64,000 bases of DNA from Mycobacterium sp. Its GTDB lineage: Bacteria; Actinomycetota; Actinomycetes; Mycobacteriales; Mycobacteriaceae. The stretch covers positions 1 through 64,000 of the forward strand of contig NZ_PKEK01000090.1 in assembly GCF_002863225.1 (NCBI RefSeq). The letters are read 5' to 3'. Shown here piece after piece: positions 1 to 8,270 of the stretch. Made by a program: the position numbers and the translations under genes. Position 1 is the first letter of the stretch. Each line of letters starts with the position of its first letter. The notes beneath the pieces were generated by a model, which did not search any database, was not told the DNA's origin, and saw nothing but the letters and a program-made list of their open reading frames with translations.

Positions 1-75
1 CTCCGAGGACATACCCGCAGCGACCAATTCCCAGAACTGACGCTGCACCGCCACCAACGAATGATGAGTCGCCAT
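1..75 (-). CDS. IS30-like transposase, N-terminal fragment (partial)
   Basis: Reading leftwards from an ATG at 75 the frame stays open to the window edge, giving 25 residues that begin MATHHSLVAVQRQFWELV. A short helix with an FWELVAAGMSSE-type sequence is typical of the start of the helix-turn-helix region of actinobacterial IS30-family transposases. Only this N-terminus is visible, so the catalytic DDE domain cannot be checked and the gene may be intact or broken. The next gene (ilvD) is on the same strand but ends about 100 bases upstream. Identification rests on short sequence and memory. Confidence 0.5.
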   Translation of the reverse strand, partial: MATHHSLVAVQRQFWELVAAGMSSE

Positions 76-122
76 CAACACCCCTACCTACGAAGTGTTG
101 CAACCACCCCTTTAACCCAAGC
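1..122 (-). mobile_element. End of an IS30-like insertion sequence (partial, cut by window edge)
   Basis: The left edge holds the first codons of a transposase-like reading frame on the minus strand. They are followed by about 45 bases of non-coding sequence (roughly 76-122) that reads like the terminal region of a mycobacterial IS30-family element, including a GTGTTGCAACCACCCC stretch at 97-112. The exact element end and target duplication cannot be fixed because the other end lies outside the window. The element sits just beyond the 3' end of ilvD (stop at 178), so it does not interrupt that gene. The family assignment is from memory of the transposase N-terminus. Confidence 0.5.
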
Positions 123-177
123 GGGTACACGCCACGCTCGCGTCGATCTCGACGCAAACAAGCTGGTGAACAAGCGG

Positions 178-1890
178 CTAGCTGCAGATCGCTCCGGTGG
201 CCGCCGACCCGACCAGCTTGACGTACTTGGCCAGCACCCCGGTCTTGTAACGGGGTGGTAGCGGCGCGAAACCCTCACGGCGGGAATCTAATTCGTCCGC
301 GTCCAGCAGCACGTCCAGCGTGCCGTTGGCGACGTCGAGCCGGATCCGGTCACCGTCGCGCAGGAAGGCGATCGGACCGCCGTCGACCGCCTCGGGTGCG
401 ATGTGGCCGACGCACAGGCCGGTGGTGCCACCGGAGAATCGGCCGTCGGTCAACAACAGCACGTCCTTGCCCAGGCCGGCGCCCTTGATGGCGCCGGTGA
501 TGGCGAGCATCTCGCGCATCCCGGGCCCGCCCTTGGGGCCTTCGTAGCGGATCACCACCGCATCGCCGTGGGTGATGGTGCCGTCCTCCAAGGCGTCCAG
601 GGCGGCCCGCTCACGCTCGAAAACCCTTGCGGTGCCCTCGAACACGTCGGAGTCGAAGCCGGCCGACTTGACCACCGCGCCCTCGGGTGCCAGCGAGCCG
701 TGCAGGATGGTGATCCCGCCGGTGGGGTGGATCGGATTGTCCAGCGCCCGCAGCACCTTGCCGTCCGGGTCCGGCGGGGCGATGTGCGCCAGGTTCTCGG
801 CCATGGTCTGCCCGGTCACGGTCAGGCAATCTCCGTGCAGCAGACCGGCATCCAGCAGCGCCTTCATCACCACCGGCACGCCGCCGATGTGGTCGACGTC
901 GAACATCACATGCTTGCCGAACGGCTTGACGTCGGCCAGGTGCGGCACCTTCGCGCCGATCCGGCTGAAGTCCGCCAGCGACAGTTCCACCTCCGCCTCG
1001 TAGGCGATGGCCAGCAGGTGCAGCACCGCGTTGGTCGATCCGCCGAACGCCATCACCACCGCGATCGCGTTCTCGAACGCCTCCTTGGTCAAGATGTCGC
1101 GCGCGGTGATTCCGCGGCGCAACAGGCCGATGACCGCTTCGCCACTGCGCCGTGCGTAGCCGTCGCGGCGGCGGTCGGTGGCCGGGGGAGCGGCGCTGCC
1201 GGGCAGCGACATGCCCAGGGCCTCGGCGGCGCTGGCCATGGTGTTGGCGGTGAACATCCCACCGCAGGCGCCCTCACCCGGACAGATGGCCCGCTCGATC
1301 GCGTCGACGTCCTCCCTCGGCATCAAGCCGCGCGCACAGGCGCCGACGGCTTCGAACGCATCGATGATCGTGACGTCGCGTTCGGTGCCGTCGGACAGCT
1401 TCGCGCGGCCCGGCAGGATCGAACCCGCGTAGAGGAACACCGACGCCAGATCCAGGCGGGCGGCGGCCATCAGCATTCCGGGCAGCGACTTGTCACAGCC
1501 GGCCAGCAACACCGAGCCGTCCAGTCGCTCGGCCTGGATGACGGTCTCGACGCTGTCGGCGATCACCTCGCGCGAGACCAGCGAGAAGTGCATGCCCTCG
1601 TGACCCATCGAGATGCCGTCCGACACCGAGATGGTGCCGAACTCGAGCGGGTAGCCACCGGCGGCGAACACCCCCTCCTTGACCGACTTGGCCAACCGCT
1701 CCAGCGACAGGTTGCAGGGGGTGATCTCGTTCCAGGACGACGCCACCCCGATCTGCGGTTTGGCGAAGTCCTCGTCGTCCATGCCCACCGCCCGCAGCAT
1801 CCCCCGGGACGCGGCTTTTTCCAGGCCGTCGGTGACCTCACGGCTGCGGGGCTTGATGTCGATGTCGGGCGAGAGACTCTTGGAGGGCAT
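178..1890 (-). CDS. ilvD: Dihydroxy-acid dehydratase
   Basis: Catalyses dehydration of 2,3-dihydroxy-isovalerate and 2,3-dihydroxy-3-methylvalerate, the penultimate common step of valine, isoleucine and leucine synthesis, in the cytosol. The 570-residue protein is full length for the IlvD/EDD family. It carries the expected cysteine-containing cluster motifs LAGCDKSLPGM and EGACGGMFTANTM and the C-terminal GRFSGGTTGLCVGH segment. ATG 1890 is preceded by CATAAT six bases upstream, which suggests a leaderless or near-leaderless mRNA. It is divergent from ricR and shares a 200-bp control region holding a RicR-type palindrome. The Fe-S cluster makes this enzyme class sensitive to copper, so that neighbour is noteworthy. 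In M. tuberculosis the same pair is Rv0189c/Rv0190. Confidence 0.97.
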   Translation of the reverse strand: MPSKSLSPDIDIKPRSREVTDGLEKAASRGMLRAVGMDDEDFAKPQIGVASSWNEITPCNLSLERLAKSVKEGVFAAGGYPLEFGTISVSDGISMGHEGMHFSLVSREVIADSVETVIQAERLDGSVLLAGCDKSLPGMLMAAARLDLASVFLYAGSILPGRAKLSDGTERDVTIIDAFEAVGACARGLMPREDVDAIERAICPGEGACGGMFTANTMASAAEALGMSLPGSAAPPATDRRRDGYARRSGEAVIGLLRRGITARDILTKEAFENAIAVVMAFGGSTNAVLHLLAIAYEAEVELSLADFSRIGAKVPHLADVKPFGKHVMFDVDHIGGVPVVMKALLDAGLLHGDCLTVTGQTMAENLAHIAPPDPDGKVLRALDNPIHPTGGITILHGSLAPEGAVVKSAGFDSDVFEGTARVFERERAALDALEDGTITHGDAVVIRYEGPKGGPGMREMLAITGAIKGAGLGKDVLLLTDGRFSGGTTGLCVGHIAPEAVDGGPIAFLRDGDRIRLDVANGTLDVLLDADELDSRREGFAPLPPRYKTGVLAKYVKLVGSAATGAICS

Positions 1891-1934
1891 TGGTTGATTA
1901 TGCGGCTAGCGGCAGAGCGGCCAAAATCATTAAA

Positions 1935-1951
1935 ATACCCCCAAGGGGTAT
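1935..1951. promoter_or_regulatory. RicR-type copper operator
   Basis: A perfect inverted repeat ATACCCC-CAA-GGGGTAT contains TACCC-N5-GGGTA, the published pattern for RicR boxes in M. tuberculosis. It lies between divergent ilvD and ricR, 45 bases upstream of the ilvD start and about 140 upstream of ricR. AT-rich hexamers TAAAAT (1931-1936, plus strand) and TATTTT (1937-1932, minus strand) overlap or touch it, so a bound repressor could occlude promoters on either strand. Autoregulation of ricR is known in the family; control of ilvD is inference. Confidence 0.8.
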
Positions 1952-2088
1952 CAGCGTCACGTGAGAAAACCATGCCTTACCAGGGTGGCGTGGCGCGCAG
2001 GTGGCCCGATCGTTGACAATGGTGTCCACACCGGCGCCGTCGAGATGGCCCGAGCACGATCTTCAAGACCACGATGTCGGAGGGGCAG

Positions 2089-2379
2089 ATGGCACCCACA
2101 CACGGATATTCGTCGCAGAAAGACAACTACGCCAAGCGGTTACGGCGCATCGAGGGCCAGGTGCGCGGCATCGCGAAGATGATCGAAGACGACAAATACT
2201 GCATCGACGTGCTCACTCAGATCAGCGCCGCCAACAGCGCGCTGCAGTCCGTCGCGCTGAATCTGCTCGACGAGCATCTCGGGCACTGCGTCACCCACGC
2301 GGTTGCCCAGGGCGGCTCGGAGGCCGACCAGAAACTCGCCGAAGCCTCGGCGGCCATCGCGCGACTCGTTCGGTCCTGA
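2089..2379 (+). CDS. ricR: Copper-sensing transcriptional repressor of the CsoR/DUF156 family
   Basis: Tetrameric all-helical repressor that releases DNA on binding Cu(I). The 96-residue product has the CsoR core KRLRRIEGQVRGIAKMIE and the metal ligands Cys38, His63 and Cys67 (YC near the start of helix 2, then HLGHC). Start 2089 gives the same N-terminal spacing (M-x3-HGY) as the M. tuberculosis RicR remembered. It is preceded by GGAGGGG, although the spacing is short; ATG 2074 in frame is the alternative. A RicR box lies upstream. A 7-bp hairpin follows the stop codon before the MFS gene. Confidence 0.9.
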   Translation: MAPTHGYSSQKDNYAKRLRRIEGQVRGIAKMIEDDKYCIDVLTQISAANSALQSVALNLLDEHLGHCVTHAVAQGGSEADQKLAEASAAIARLVRS

Positions 2380-2387
2380 TCGTTAAC

Positions 2388-2408
2388 ACCACGCCTGCGA
2401 TGCGTGGT
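2388..2408 (+). terminator. Short hairpin between ricR and the MFS gene
   Basis: ACCACGC and GCGTGGT (2388-2394 and 2402-2408) form a 7-bp stem with a 7-base loop, starting 8 bases after the ricR stop and ending 12 bases before the GTG start of the MFS gene. There is no U tract. It could attenuate read-through or mask the ribosome-binding site of the next gene; either role is a guess. Confidence 0.35.
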
Positions 2409-2420
2409 TGAGTAGGGGCC

Positions 2421-3662
2421 GTGGGGCCAGCCCGTGCTACCGAGGGGCGAACTGCTACCAGCAGGCCCTGGACTCCCCGAATCGCGGTGCAGCTGGCCGT
2501 GCTGGCCGCAGCGGCCTTCACCTACGTCACCGCGGAACTGCTTCCGGTCGGCGCGCTGCCCGCAATCGCCCGGGACTTCCACGTCAGCGTCCCGATGGTC
2601 GGCACGCTGCTGGCCTGGTACGCGCTGGTCGCGGCGGTCACCACGATTCCACTGGTCCGCTGGACCGCGCACTGGCCGCGCCGCCGCGCGCTGCTGCTGT
2701 CGCTGTCCTGCCTGACCGCCTCTCAGCTGATCTCCGCGCTGGCGCCCAACTTCGCGGTGCTGGCCGGCGGCCGGGCGCTGTCGGCGGTCACCCACGGGTT
2801 GATCCTGTCGGTCATTGCGCCGATCGCGACGCGGCTGGTTCCGCAGAGTCATTCCGGACGTGCGACGACGTCGATCTATGTCGGCATCAGCCTGGCGGTG
2901 GTGGTCGGCAGCCCCGCCACCGCGGCCATGAGCCTGCTCTGGGGCTGGCGGATCGCCGTCGGCGGCGTGACCGCGATCGCCGCCGTCGTCACGATCGCGG
3001 CGGCCGTCGTCCTGCCGCCGCTGTCGCTGAGTGACGAGCAGCGCGCCCGGGTCGGTCGGGCGGCCGGGCATCACCGCAACCGCAGGTTGGTGATCGTGAG
3101 CCTGCTCACGATGGTCGCGGTCACCGGTCACTACATCTCGTTCACGTTCATCGCGGTGATCATTCGCGACGTCGTGGGTATTCGCGGGCCCGATATCGCC
3201 TGGTTGCTGTCCATCTACGGGATCGCCGGCCTGCTGGCGATGCCTCTGGTGGCCCGGCCGCTGGACCACCACCCCCGGGCCGCCGCGATCAGCTGCATGG
3301 TGGGCCTCTACGTGACGCAGCTCGTGCTGACCATGCTGACCTTCCATCGGTTGCCGGCTTTGGCGACCGCCCTGGTGGGAGTGGTGGCCATCGCACTGTG
3401 GGGTGGCTTCGCCAACGCGGTGTCGCCCATGCTGCAGGCCGCGGCGATGCGGGCCGGCGCCGACGACCCCGACGGTGCGTCAGGGTTGTACATGGCGGCG
3501 TTTCAGATCGGGATCATGGCCGGATCGTTCGCCGGCGGCCTTTTCCTCGAGCGCGGCGTCCTGGCCATGTTCGCCGCCTCCGCCGCGCTGATCGGCATCG
3601 GAGCGGCCGGAATGACCGCCGAGCGGCAGCTCTTCGCGGTCGCCGCGGCCGACCCGCAGTAG
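2421..3662 (+). CDS. MFS transporter (DHA1-like drug/metabolite exporter)
   Basis: Integral membrane protein of 413 residues with about twelve hydrophobic segments, typical of the major facilitator superfamily. The first half begins with a segment around residues 18-40 (VQLAVLAAAAFTYVTAELLP) matching the AraJ/DHA1 type, where a Thr-Ala-Glu-Leu-Leu-Pro sequence is common. A cytoplasmic basic loop WPRRRALLLSLS follows the second segment, corresponding to motif A. Substrate is unknown; sugar- or chloramphenicol-efflux annotations in the family are not transferable. Start is GTG 2421 behind GAGTAGGGG. It follows ricR by 41 bp on the same strand, so copper-linked co-transcription is possible. Same position and length as Rv0191 from memory. 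Confidence 0.88.
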   Translation: MGPARATEGRTATSRPWTPRIAVQLAVLAAAAFTYVTAELLPVGALPAIARDFHVSVPMVGTLLAWYALVAAVTTIPLVRWTAHWPRRRALLLSLSCLTASQLISALAPNFAVLAGGRALSAVTHGLILSVIAPIATRLVPQSHSGRATTSIYVGISLAVVVGSPATAAMSLLWGWRIAVGGVTAIAAVVTIAAAVVLPPLSLSDEQRARVGRAAGHHRNRRLVIVSLLTMVAVTGHYISFTFIAVIIRDVVGIRGPDIAWLLSIYGIAGLLAMPLVARPLDHHPRAAAISCMVGLYVTQLVLTMLTFHRLPALATALVGVVAIALWGGFANAVSPMLQAAAMRAGADDPDGASGLYMAAFQIGIMAGSFAGGLFLERGVLAMFAASAALIGIGAAGMTAERQLFAVAAADPQ

Positions 3663-3788
3663 CGGGTAAATCCGCAGGTCAGCGGCCTGACAGCGCCCTC
3701 GTTATTGACGCGTCGGCAATCGCTGGATTCATGGAGCGACGGCGCGCTACGGCATACTGGCCAGAGACCGTGACTTGGAGGGAATCAA

Positions 3789-4817
3789 ATGTCGCAATGG
3801 ACCAAAGGTCCTCTGACCGCTGCGTTCGGTGCCGCGGGACTGACCGCTGCGCTGTTGATGGGGCATGGTGTGGCCATCGCCGACCCGGACCCGGACCCGG
3901 CGCAGCCCGGACCCGGAGTGGAAGCCCCCGGCCCCGGACCGGTCGAGCCGCTGCCGCAGCCCGTCGACCCGATGGCCGGCCAGCCACAGGTCGGGGTGCC
4001 GCCTGCGGGCAACCCGGTCGTGCCGCCGTCGGGTGACCCGGCCGCGGTTGCCGCCGCAGCGCAGACGGGACCGGTCGTCGGGCAGAACCCGGAGCCGTTC
4101 ACCGGCCCGCCCCCGTTCGTGCCGCCGACCTTCAATCCGGTCAACGGATCGACCGTGGGTGTGGCCGAGCCGATCATCATCAACTTCGCCCGGCCGATCG
4201 CAGATCAGCGGATGGCCGAGCAGGCGATCCACGTGTCCTCGACCCCGCCGGTGTCGGGCAAGTTCTACTGGCTGACGGCCAGCCAGGTGCGCTGGCGCCC
4301 GCTCAGCTTCTGGCCCGCGCACACCGCGGTGCACGTCGACGCCGCCGGCACGCAGAACAACTTCGTTGTCGGCGACGCGCTGCAGGCCACCGCCGACGAC
4401 GCGACGCACCAGCTGGTGATCACCCGCAACGGCGTGGTGGAACAGACCTTCCCGATGTCGATGGGGATGGCCGCAGGCGGGCATCAGACGCCCAACGGCA
4501 CCTATTACGTGCTCGACAAGAAGGCCAAGGTCGTGATGGATTCGTCCACCTACGGCGTGCCGGTCAACTCGACCTACGGCTACAAGGTCAACGTCGAGGA
4601 CGCCGTGCAGTTCGACAACAGCGGCGACTACGTGCACAGCGCTCCGTGGTCGGTGGCCGATCAAGGCAAACGCGACGTCAGCCATGGCTGCATCAACATC
4701 AGCCCGACCAACGCAAAGTGGTTCTTCGCCAACTTCGGCGCCGGTGATCCCATCGTGGTCAAGAACTCGGTCGGGACCTACAGCAAGAACGACGGCTCCA
4801 ACGACTGGCAGCTCTGA
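3789..4817 (+). CDS. Secreted L,D-transpeptidase (YkuD fold)
   Basis: Forms 3-3 crosslinks between meso-diaminopimelate residues of peptidoglycan outside the membrane. Residues 1-31 form a signal peptide (hydrophobic AAFGAAGLTAALLMG, then AIA/DPD). They are followed by a Pro/Gly/Asp-rich linker to about residue 110, an Ig-like domain with the PVNGSTVGVAEPIIINF start, and a C-terminal YkuD domain. The catalytic motif is complete: His283, then SHGC with His299 and Cys301. No lipobox cysteine is seen, so it is probably not a lipoprotein. Start ATG 3789 follows GGAGGGAATCAA. Positionally equivalent to Rv0192 (Ldt4 class) from memory. The next gene, zmp1, is convergent after 21 bp. Confidence 0.93.
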   Translation: MSQWTKGPLTAAFGAAGLTAALLMGHGVAIADPDPDPAQPGPGVEAPGPGPVEPLPQPVDPMAGQPQVGVPPAGNPVVPPSGDPAAVAAAAQTGPVVGQNPEPFTGPPPFVPPTFNPVNGSTVGVAEPIIINFARPIADQRMAEQAIHVSSTPPVSGKFYWLTASQVRWRPLSFWPAHTAVHVDAAGTQNNFVVGDALQATADDATHQLVITRNGVVEQTFPMSMGMAAGGHQTPNGTYYVLDKKAKVVMDSSTYGVPVNSTYGYKVNVEDAVQFDNSGDYVHSAPWSVADQGKRDVSHGCINISPTNAKWFFANFGAGDPIVVKNSVGTYSKNDGSNDWQL

Positions 4818-4838
4818 GTCGTTCGGTCGGCGTGAAAC

Positions 4839-6833
4839 CTAGTTCCAGATGCGGACCCGGTGTCCCGGGTCCAGGAACAACGCGTCGGCCTCGCTGACGT
4901 CGAAGGCGTCGTAGAAGCTGTCGATGTTGCGGATCACGCCGTTGCAGCGGAACTCCGGCGGTGAGTGCGGGTCGATGGCCAGACGCCGGATCGCTTCGGC
5001 GTCACGGGATTTGGTGCGCCACACCTGCGCCCAGCCGTAGAACACCCGCTGCACCCCGCTCAGGCCGTCGATCACCGGCGCGTCCGCACCCTTGCGCGAC
5101 AACTGGTAGGCAAGCAGCGCGATGGACAACCCGCCCAGGTCGCCGATGTTCTCGCCGACGGTGAAAGCACCGTTGACGTGGTGCGTGGCGTCCAGGCCGC
5201 GAGGCGTGAAGGCTTCGTACTGGTCGATCAAAGCCTTTGTGCGCAGGCCGAATTCGGCCCGGTCGTCATCGGTCCACCAGTCGACCAAGTTGCCGTCGCC
5301 GTCGTACTTGGCACCCTGGTCGTCGAATCCATGGCCGATCTCGTGGCCGATCACGGCACCGATGCCGCCGTAGTTCGCGGCGTCGTCGGCCTCGGCGTCG
5401 AAGAAGGGGGGCTGCAAAATCGCTGCCGGAAAGACGATTTCATTCATGCCGGGGTTGTAATAGGCGTTGACGGTCTGCGGCGTCATGAACCACTCGTCGC
5501 GGTCGACCGGCCCGCCCAGCTTGGCCAGATCGCGGTCGTACTCCAGGGCGTAGCCGCGCTGGTAGTTGCCGTAGAGATCGTCGCGCGCGATCACCAGCGA
5601 GGTGTAGTCACGCCACTTCGCCGGGTAGCCGATCTTCGGCGTGAACTTGTCGAGCTTTTCCAGCGCGCGCTGCCGCGTCTCCGGGGTCATCCACTCCAGG
5701 TCGGTGATGCTGACCCGGTAGGCCTCCCGCAGGTTGGCCACCAGCTCGTCCATCCGCGCCTTGGCGTCCGGCGGGAAGTGCCGCTCGACGTAGAGCCGCC
5801 CGACGGCGTCGCCCATCAGACTCTCGACCAGGCCGACGCCGCGCTTCCACCGGTCTCGCAACTGCTCGGTGCCCGAGAGCGTGCGGCCGTAGAACGCGAA
5901 GTTCTCGTCGACCAGTTCGTCGCTCAACAGCGATGCCCGCCCGCTGATCACCCGCCAGCGCAGCCAGCGTCGCCAGTCCTCGATGTCTTCGCTTTCCCAG
6001 AGCGCGGCGAACGCGATCAGCGCGTCGGGCTGACGGACGACCACCTCGGCGGCCTGCTCACCCGTGACGCCCAGTGCGTGGAACCACACCGCCCAGTCGA
6101 AACCGGTTGCCTCGGAACGCAGTTCGTCGAAGGTGCGCAGGTTGTAGGTCAGGTCGGCGTCGCGGCGCTTGACGACGTCCCAGTGCGCCGCGGCGATCTT
6201 GGTCTCCAGGGCGACGATCTGCGCGGCGGTGGTCGCCCAGTCGCCGTCGTGCTCGCCGAAGACGAGCGCGAACATCCGCGCGATGTGCTTCGGGTATTCG
6301 GCCAGGATCGAGGCGTGCTGCGGGTCGCGGTAGTACGACTCGTCGGGCAACCCGAGCCCCGACTGGCTCAGGTGCAGCAGGTAGCGGGTGGAGTTCTTGG
6401 AGTCGGTGTCGACGTACAGGCCGGTGCCGCCGCCGATGCCGGTGCGCTGCAGCTCGCCGAGTTCGGCGGCCAGCTCGATCGGCGTCAGCGCGGCGTCGAC
6501 TCCGGCGATCTCGTCGAGCAGGGGTCGGACGCCGAGGCCGGCGATGGTGTCGGTGTCCATGAAGCTGGCGTAGAGGTCGCCGATGCGCTGCGGATCGGTG
6601 CCCTCGGCGCCGTTGCTCGCCGCCGCCTCGGTGATGATGTCGCGGACCTGCTCTTCGGCGCGGTCGGCCAACAGGCGGAACGCGCCGTCGGTGGCCCGGT
6701 CGGCGGGGATCGCGTAGTCGGTCAGCCAGCGCCCGTTGACATGACCGAACAGGTCGTCTTGAGGGCGGGCACCAGTGTCGACATGGCTCAGGTCGATACC
6801 CGAGCGGATAGCTTCTACCGTCACGCTTCTCAT
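4839..6833 (-). CDS. zmp1: M13-family zinc metallopeptidase Zmp1 (neprilysin/PepO-like)
   Basis: Neprilysin-type endopeptidase; in M. tuberculosis Zmp1 affects phagosome maturation and inflammasome signalling. With the start at ATG 6833 it is 664 residues, the size expected. The zinc site HEIGH is at residues 497-501 (His497, Glu498, His501), with the third ligand Glu561 in ENIGDLGG. The N-terminal peptidase_M13_N part begins SGIDLSHVDTGARPQDDLF, almost as remembered for M. tuberculosis. No signal peptide is visible, as known for Zmp1. The open frame runs further upstream to 7019 but would overlap the divergent gene at 6937 and lacks family similarity, so it was rejected. Genes lying between the L,D-transpeptidase and zmp1 in M. 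tuberculosis are absent. Confidence 0.95.
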   Translation of the reverse strand: MRSVTVEAIRSGIDLSHVDTGARPQDDLFGHVNGRWLTDYAIPADRATDGAFRLLADRAEEQVRDIITEAAASNGAEGTDPQRIGDLYASFMDTDTIAGLGVRPLLDEIAGVDAALTPIELAAELGELQRTGIGGGTGLYVDTDSKNSTRYLLHLSQSGLGLPDESYYRDPQHASILAEYPKHIARMFALVFGEHDGDWATTAAQIVALETKIAAAHWDVVKRRDADLTYNLRTFDELRSEATGFDWAVWFHALGVTGEQAAEVVVRQPDALIAFAALWESEDIEDWRRWLRWRVISGRASLLSDELVDENFAFYGRTLSGTEQLRDRWKRGVGLVESLMGDAVGRLYVERHFPPDAKARMDELVANLREAYRVSITDLEWMTPETRQRALEKLDKFTPKIGYPAKWRDYTSLVIARDDLYGNYQRGYALEYDRDLAKLGGPVDRDEWFMTPQTVNAYYNPGMNEIVFPAAILQPPFFDAEADDAANYGGIGAVIGHEIGHGFDDQGAKYDGDGNLVDWWTDDDRAEFGLRTKALIDQYEAFTPRGLDATHHVNGAFTVGENIGDLGGLSIALLAYQLSRKGADAPVIDGLSGVQRVFYGWAQVWRTKSRDAEAIRRLAIDPHSPPEFRCNGVIRNIDSFYDAFDVSEADALFLDPGHRVRIWN

Positions 6834-6936
6834 TCTTACCCGAGTGGGCGGCCGCGCCTCGGGCGACCGGCGGCTGACGTCGGCGACTGCAGCGTCACGA
6901 CGGGCCCGCTGCCGGTCGACATGTAGCCTCACGGCC

Positions 6937-7581
6937 ATGCCCGACGAGGAGCAGACCGCCGCAGCAGCCGACGACGCAGCCGACGCCGGTGCCGAGAAGG
7001 CCGCCGAGCAGGCAGCCACCGAGGCGGGCGACAGCCGGATGTTCTCTCCCTACGGCGTCGCCTCGGCGGTACTGGGCGCACTGTGTGTCGCGGCGATCGC
7101 GCTGGGCGCGGTGATCTGGACCGGCCACCGCGACGACGCCGGCGAGCGCAGCTACCAGACTCGCGCGATGCAGGCCGCCGCCGACTGGACCGCTGTGCTG
7201 ATCAACATGAACACCGAGAACATCAAAGAGAGCCTGCAGCGCCTGCACGACGGCACGGTCGGCGAGCTCAACGCCGACTTCGACTCGTCGATCCAGCCGT
7301 ACCAGCAAGTGGTGGAGCGGCTGCAGTCGCGCAGTCGCGGCGAGGTCAACGCGGTGGCTTTCGAGTCGGTGCACCACGACCTCGACGCGCAACCGGGCCG
7401 CCCCGCACCGGCCGAGCTGCCGGCGTCCATCGCCCGCCGCAACGACACGATCATGGTGGTGGCCACGTCGGTCAGTGAGAACGCCGGCGGTAAACCGCAG
7501 ACCGCGCACTGGAATCTGCGGCTGGGGATCGCCGACGTGGACGGCAAGCTGATGGTCTCGCGGCTGGAGTCGGTCCGATGA
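6937..7581 (+). CDS. Mce-associated-like membrane protein
   Basis: A 214-residue protein with a charged, alanine-rich cytoplasmic N-terminus (about residues 1-38), one membrane helix (about 42-62, SAVLGALCVAAIALGAVIW) and an extracytoplasmic domain of the Mce-associated/NTF2-like type. Such proteins are encoded with Mce lipid-import systems and are thought to act as accessory or stabilising subunits, but no mce genes lie here. Start ATG 6937 begins MPDEEQ. It overlaps the next gene by 4 bp (ATGA), so the two are translated together. Corresponds in position to Rv0199. Function is unproven. Confidence 0.8.
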   Translation: MPDEEQTAAAADDAADAGAEKAAEQAATEAGDSRMFSPYGVASAVLGALCVAAIALGAVIWTGHRDDAGERSYQTRAMQAAADWTAVLINMNTENIKESLQRLHDGTVGELNADFDSSIQPYQQVVERLQSRSRGEVNAVAFESVHHDLDAQPGRPAPAELPASIARRNDTIMVVATSVSENAGGKPQTAHWNLRLGIADVDGKLMVSRLESVR

Positions 7582-8267
7582 GAAACGCCTGGCGGGTACT
7601 GGCATTCGACATCGCCGCGCCGGTGGCCGCGATCGCGGCGCTGCTGGCGATCGGCTACGTGCTGAACTGGCCGGTCTGGTGGGTGTCGCTGTGCTCGGTG
7701 CTGACGCTGCTGATCGTCGAGGGCGTCGCGGTGAATATCTGGCTGTGGCGGCGTGACGCGGTCACTTTGGGCACCGACGACGACGCGCCCGGTCTGCGCC
7801 TCGCCGTCGTCGCGCTCACCACGGCAGCGATGGTCGCGGCCGTGCTGACCGGCTACCGGCAGTGGACGTCACCGGACCACGACCTGAAGGTCGACTCGGC
7901 CGAGGTGGTGCGCATCGCCACCGAGATGGCCCAGGCGACCGCGACGTTCGCGCCGTCGGAGCCGATGGCCGCCATCGATCGGGCCGCAGCGATGATGGTG
8001 CCCGAGCAGGGCAACACCTTCAAAGAGCAATTCGGCAAGGCCACAACGGATTTGGCTCGTCGCAACGTCACCGCCACCGCGGCGACGATGGAAGCGGGTC
8101 TGGAGGCGATCGGCCCGTCGGCGGCCGCCGTGGCGGTGGTCATGCGGGCGACGCAGAACGAACCGGGCCAGCCACCCGACAACGCGGTGCTGGCTTTGCG
8201 TGTCACGTTGACCAAGCAGAGCGGTCATTGGCTGGTGCTCGGTGTCGCGCCGCTCAACCCCCGCTGA
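7578..8267 (+). CDS. Mce-associated-like membrane protein, second of pair
   Basis: A 229-residue protein with three hydrophobic segments near the N-terminus (about residues 10-28, 33-53 and 75-93) and then a soluble region of about 130 residues that resembles the extracytoplasmic domain of the preceding gene. It starts inside the stop of its neighbour (ATGA, 7578-7581), so the pair is an operon and the products probably interact. The stop is 3 bases from the end of the convergent CoA-binding gene. Position matches Rv0200. No catalytic residues are recognisable. Confidence 0.78.
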   Translation: MRNAWRVLAFDIAAPVAAIAALLAIGYVLNWPVWWVSLCSVLTLLIVEGVAVNIWLWRRDAVTLGTDDDAPGLRLAVVALTTAAMVAAVLTGYRQWTSPDHDLKVDSAEVVRIATEMAQATATFAPSEPMAAIDRAAAMMVPEQGNTFKEQFGKATTDLARRNVTATAATMEAGLEAIGPSAAAVAVVMRATQNEPGQPPDNAVLALRVTLTKQSGHWLVLGVAPLNPR

Positions 8268-8270
8268 CGG

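Noticed and set aside
403..2016. Long open frame opposite ilvD (537 codons)
   Set aside because: It is an antisense shadow of ilvD caused by high GC at third positions; composition is Arg/Gly/His-rich and no family pattern is seen.
6834..7019. N-terminal extension of zmp1
   Set aside because: The extra residues are Ala/Arg-rich, overlap the divergent gene at 6937, and the protein from 6833 has the family length and start.
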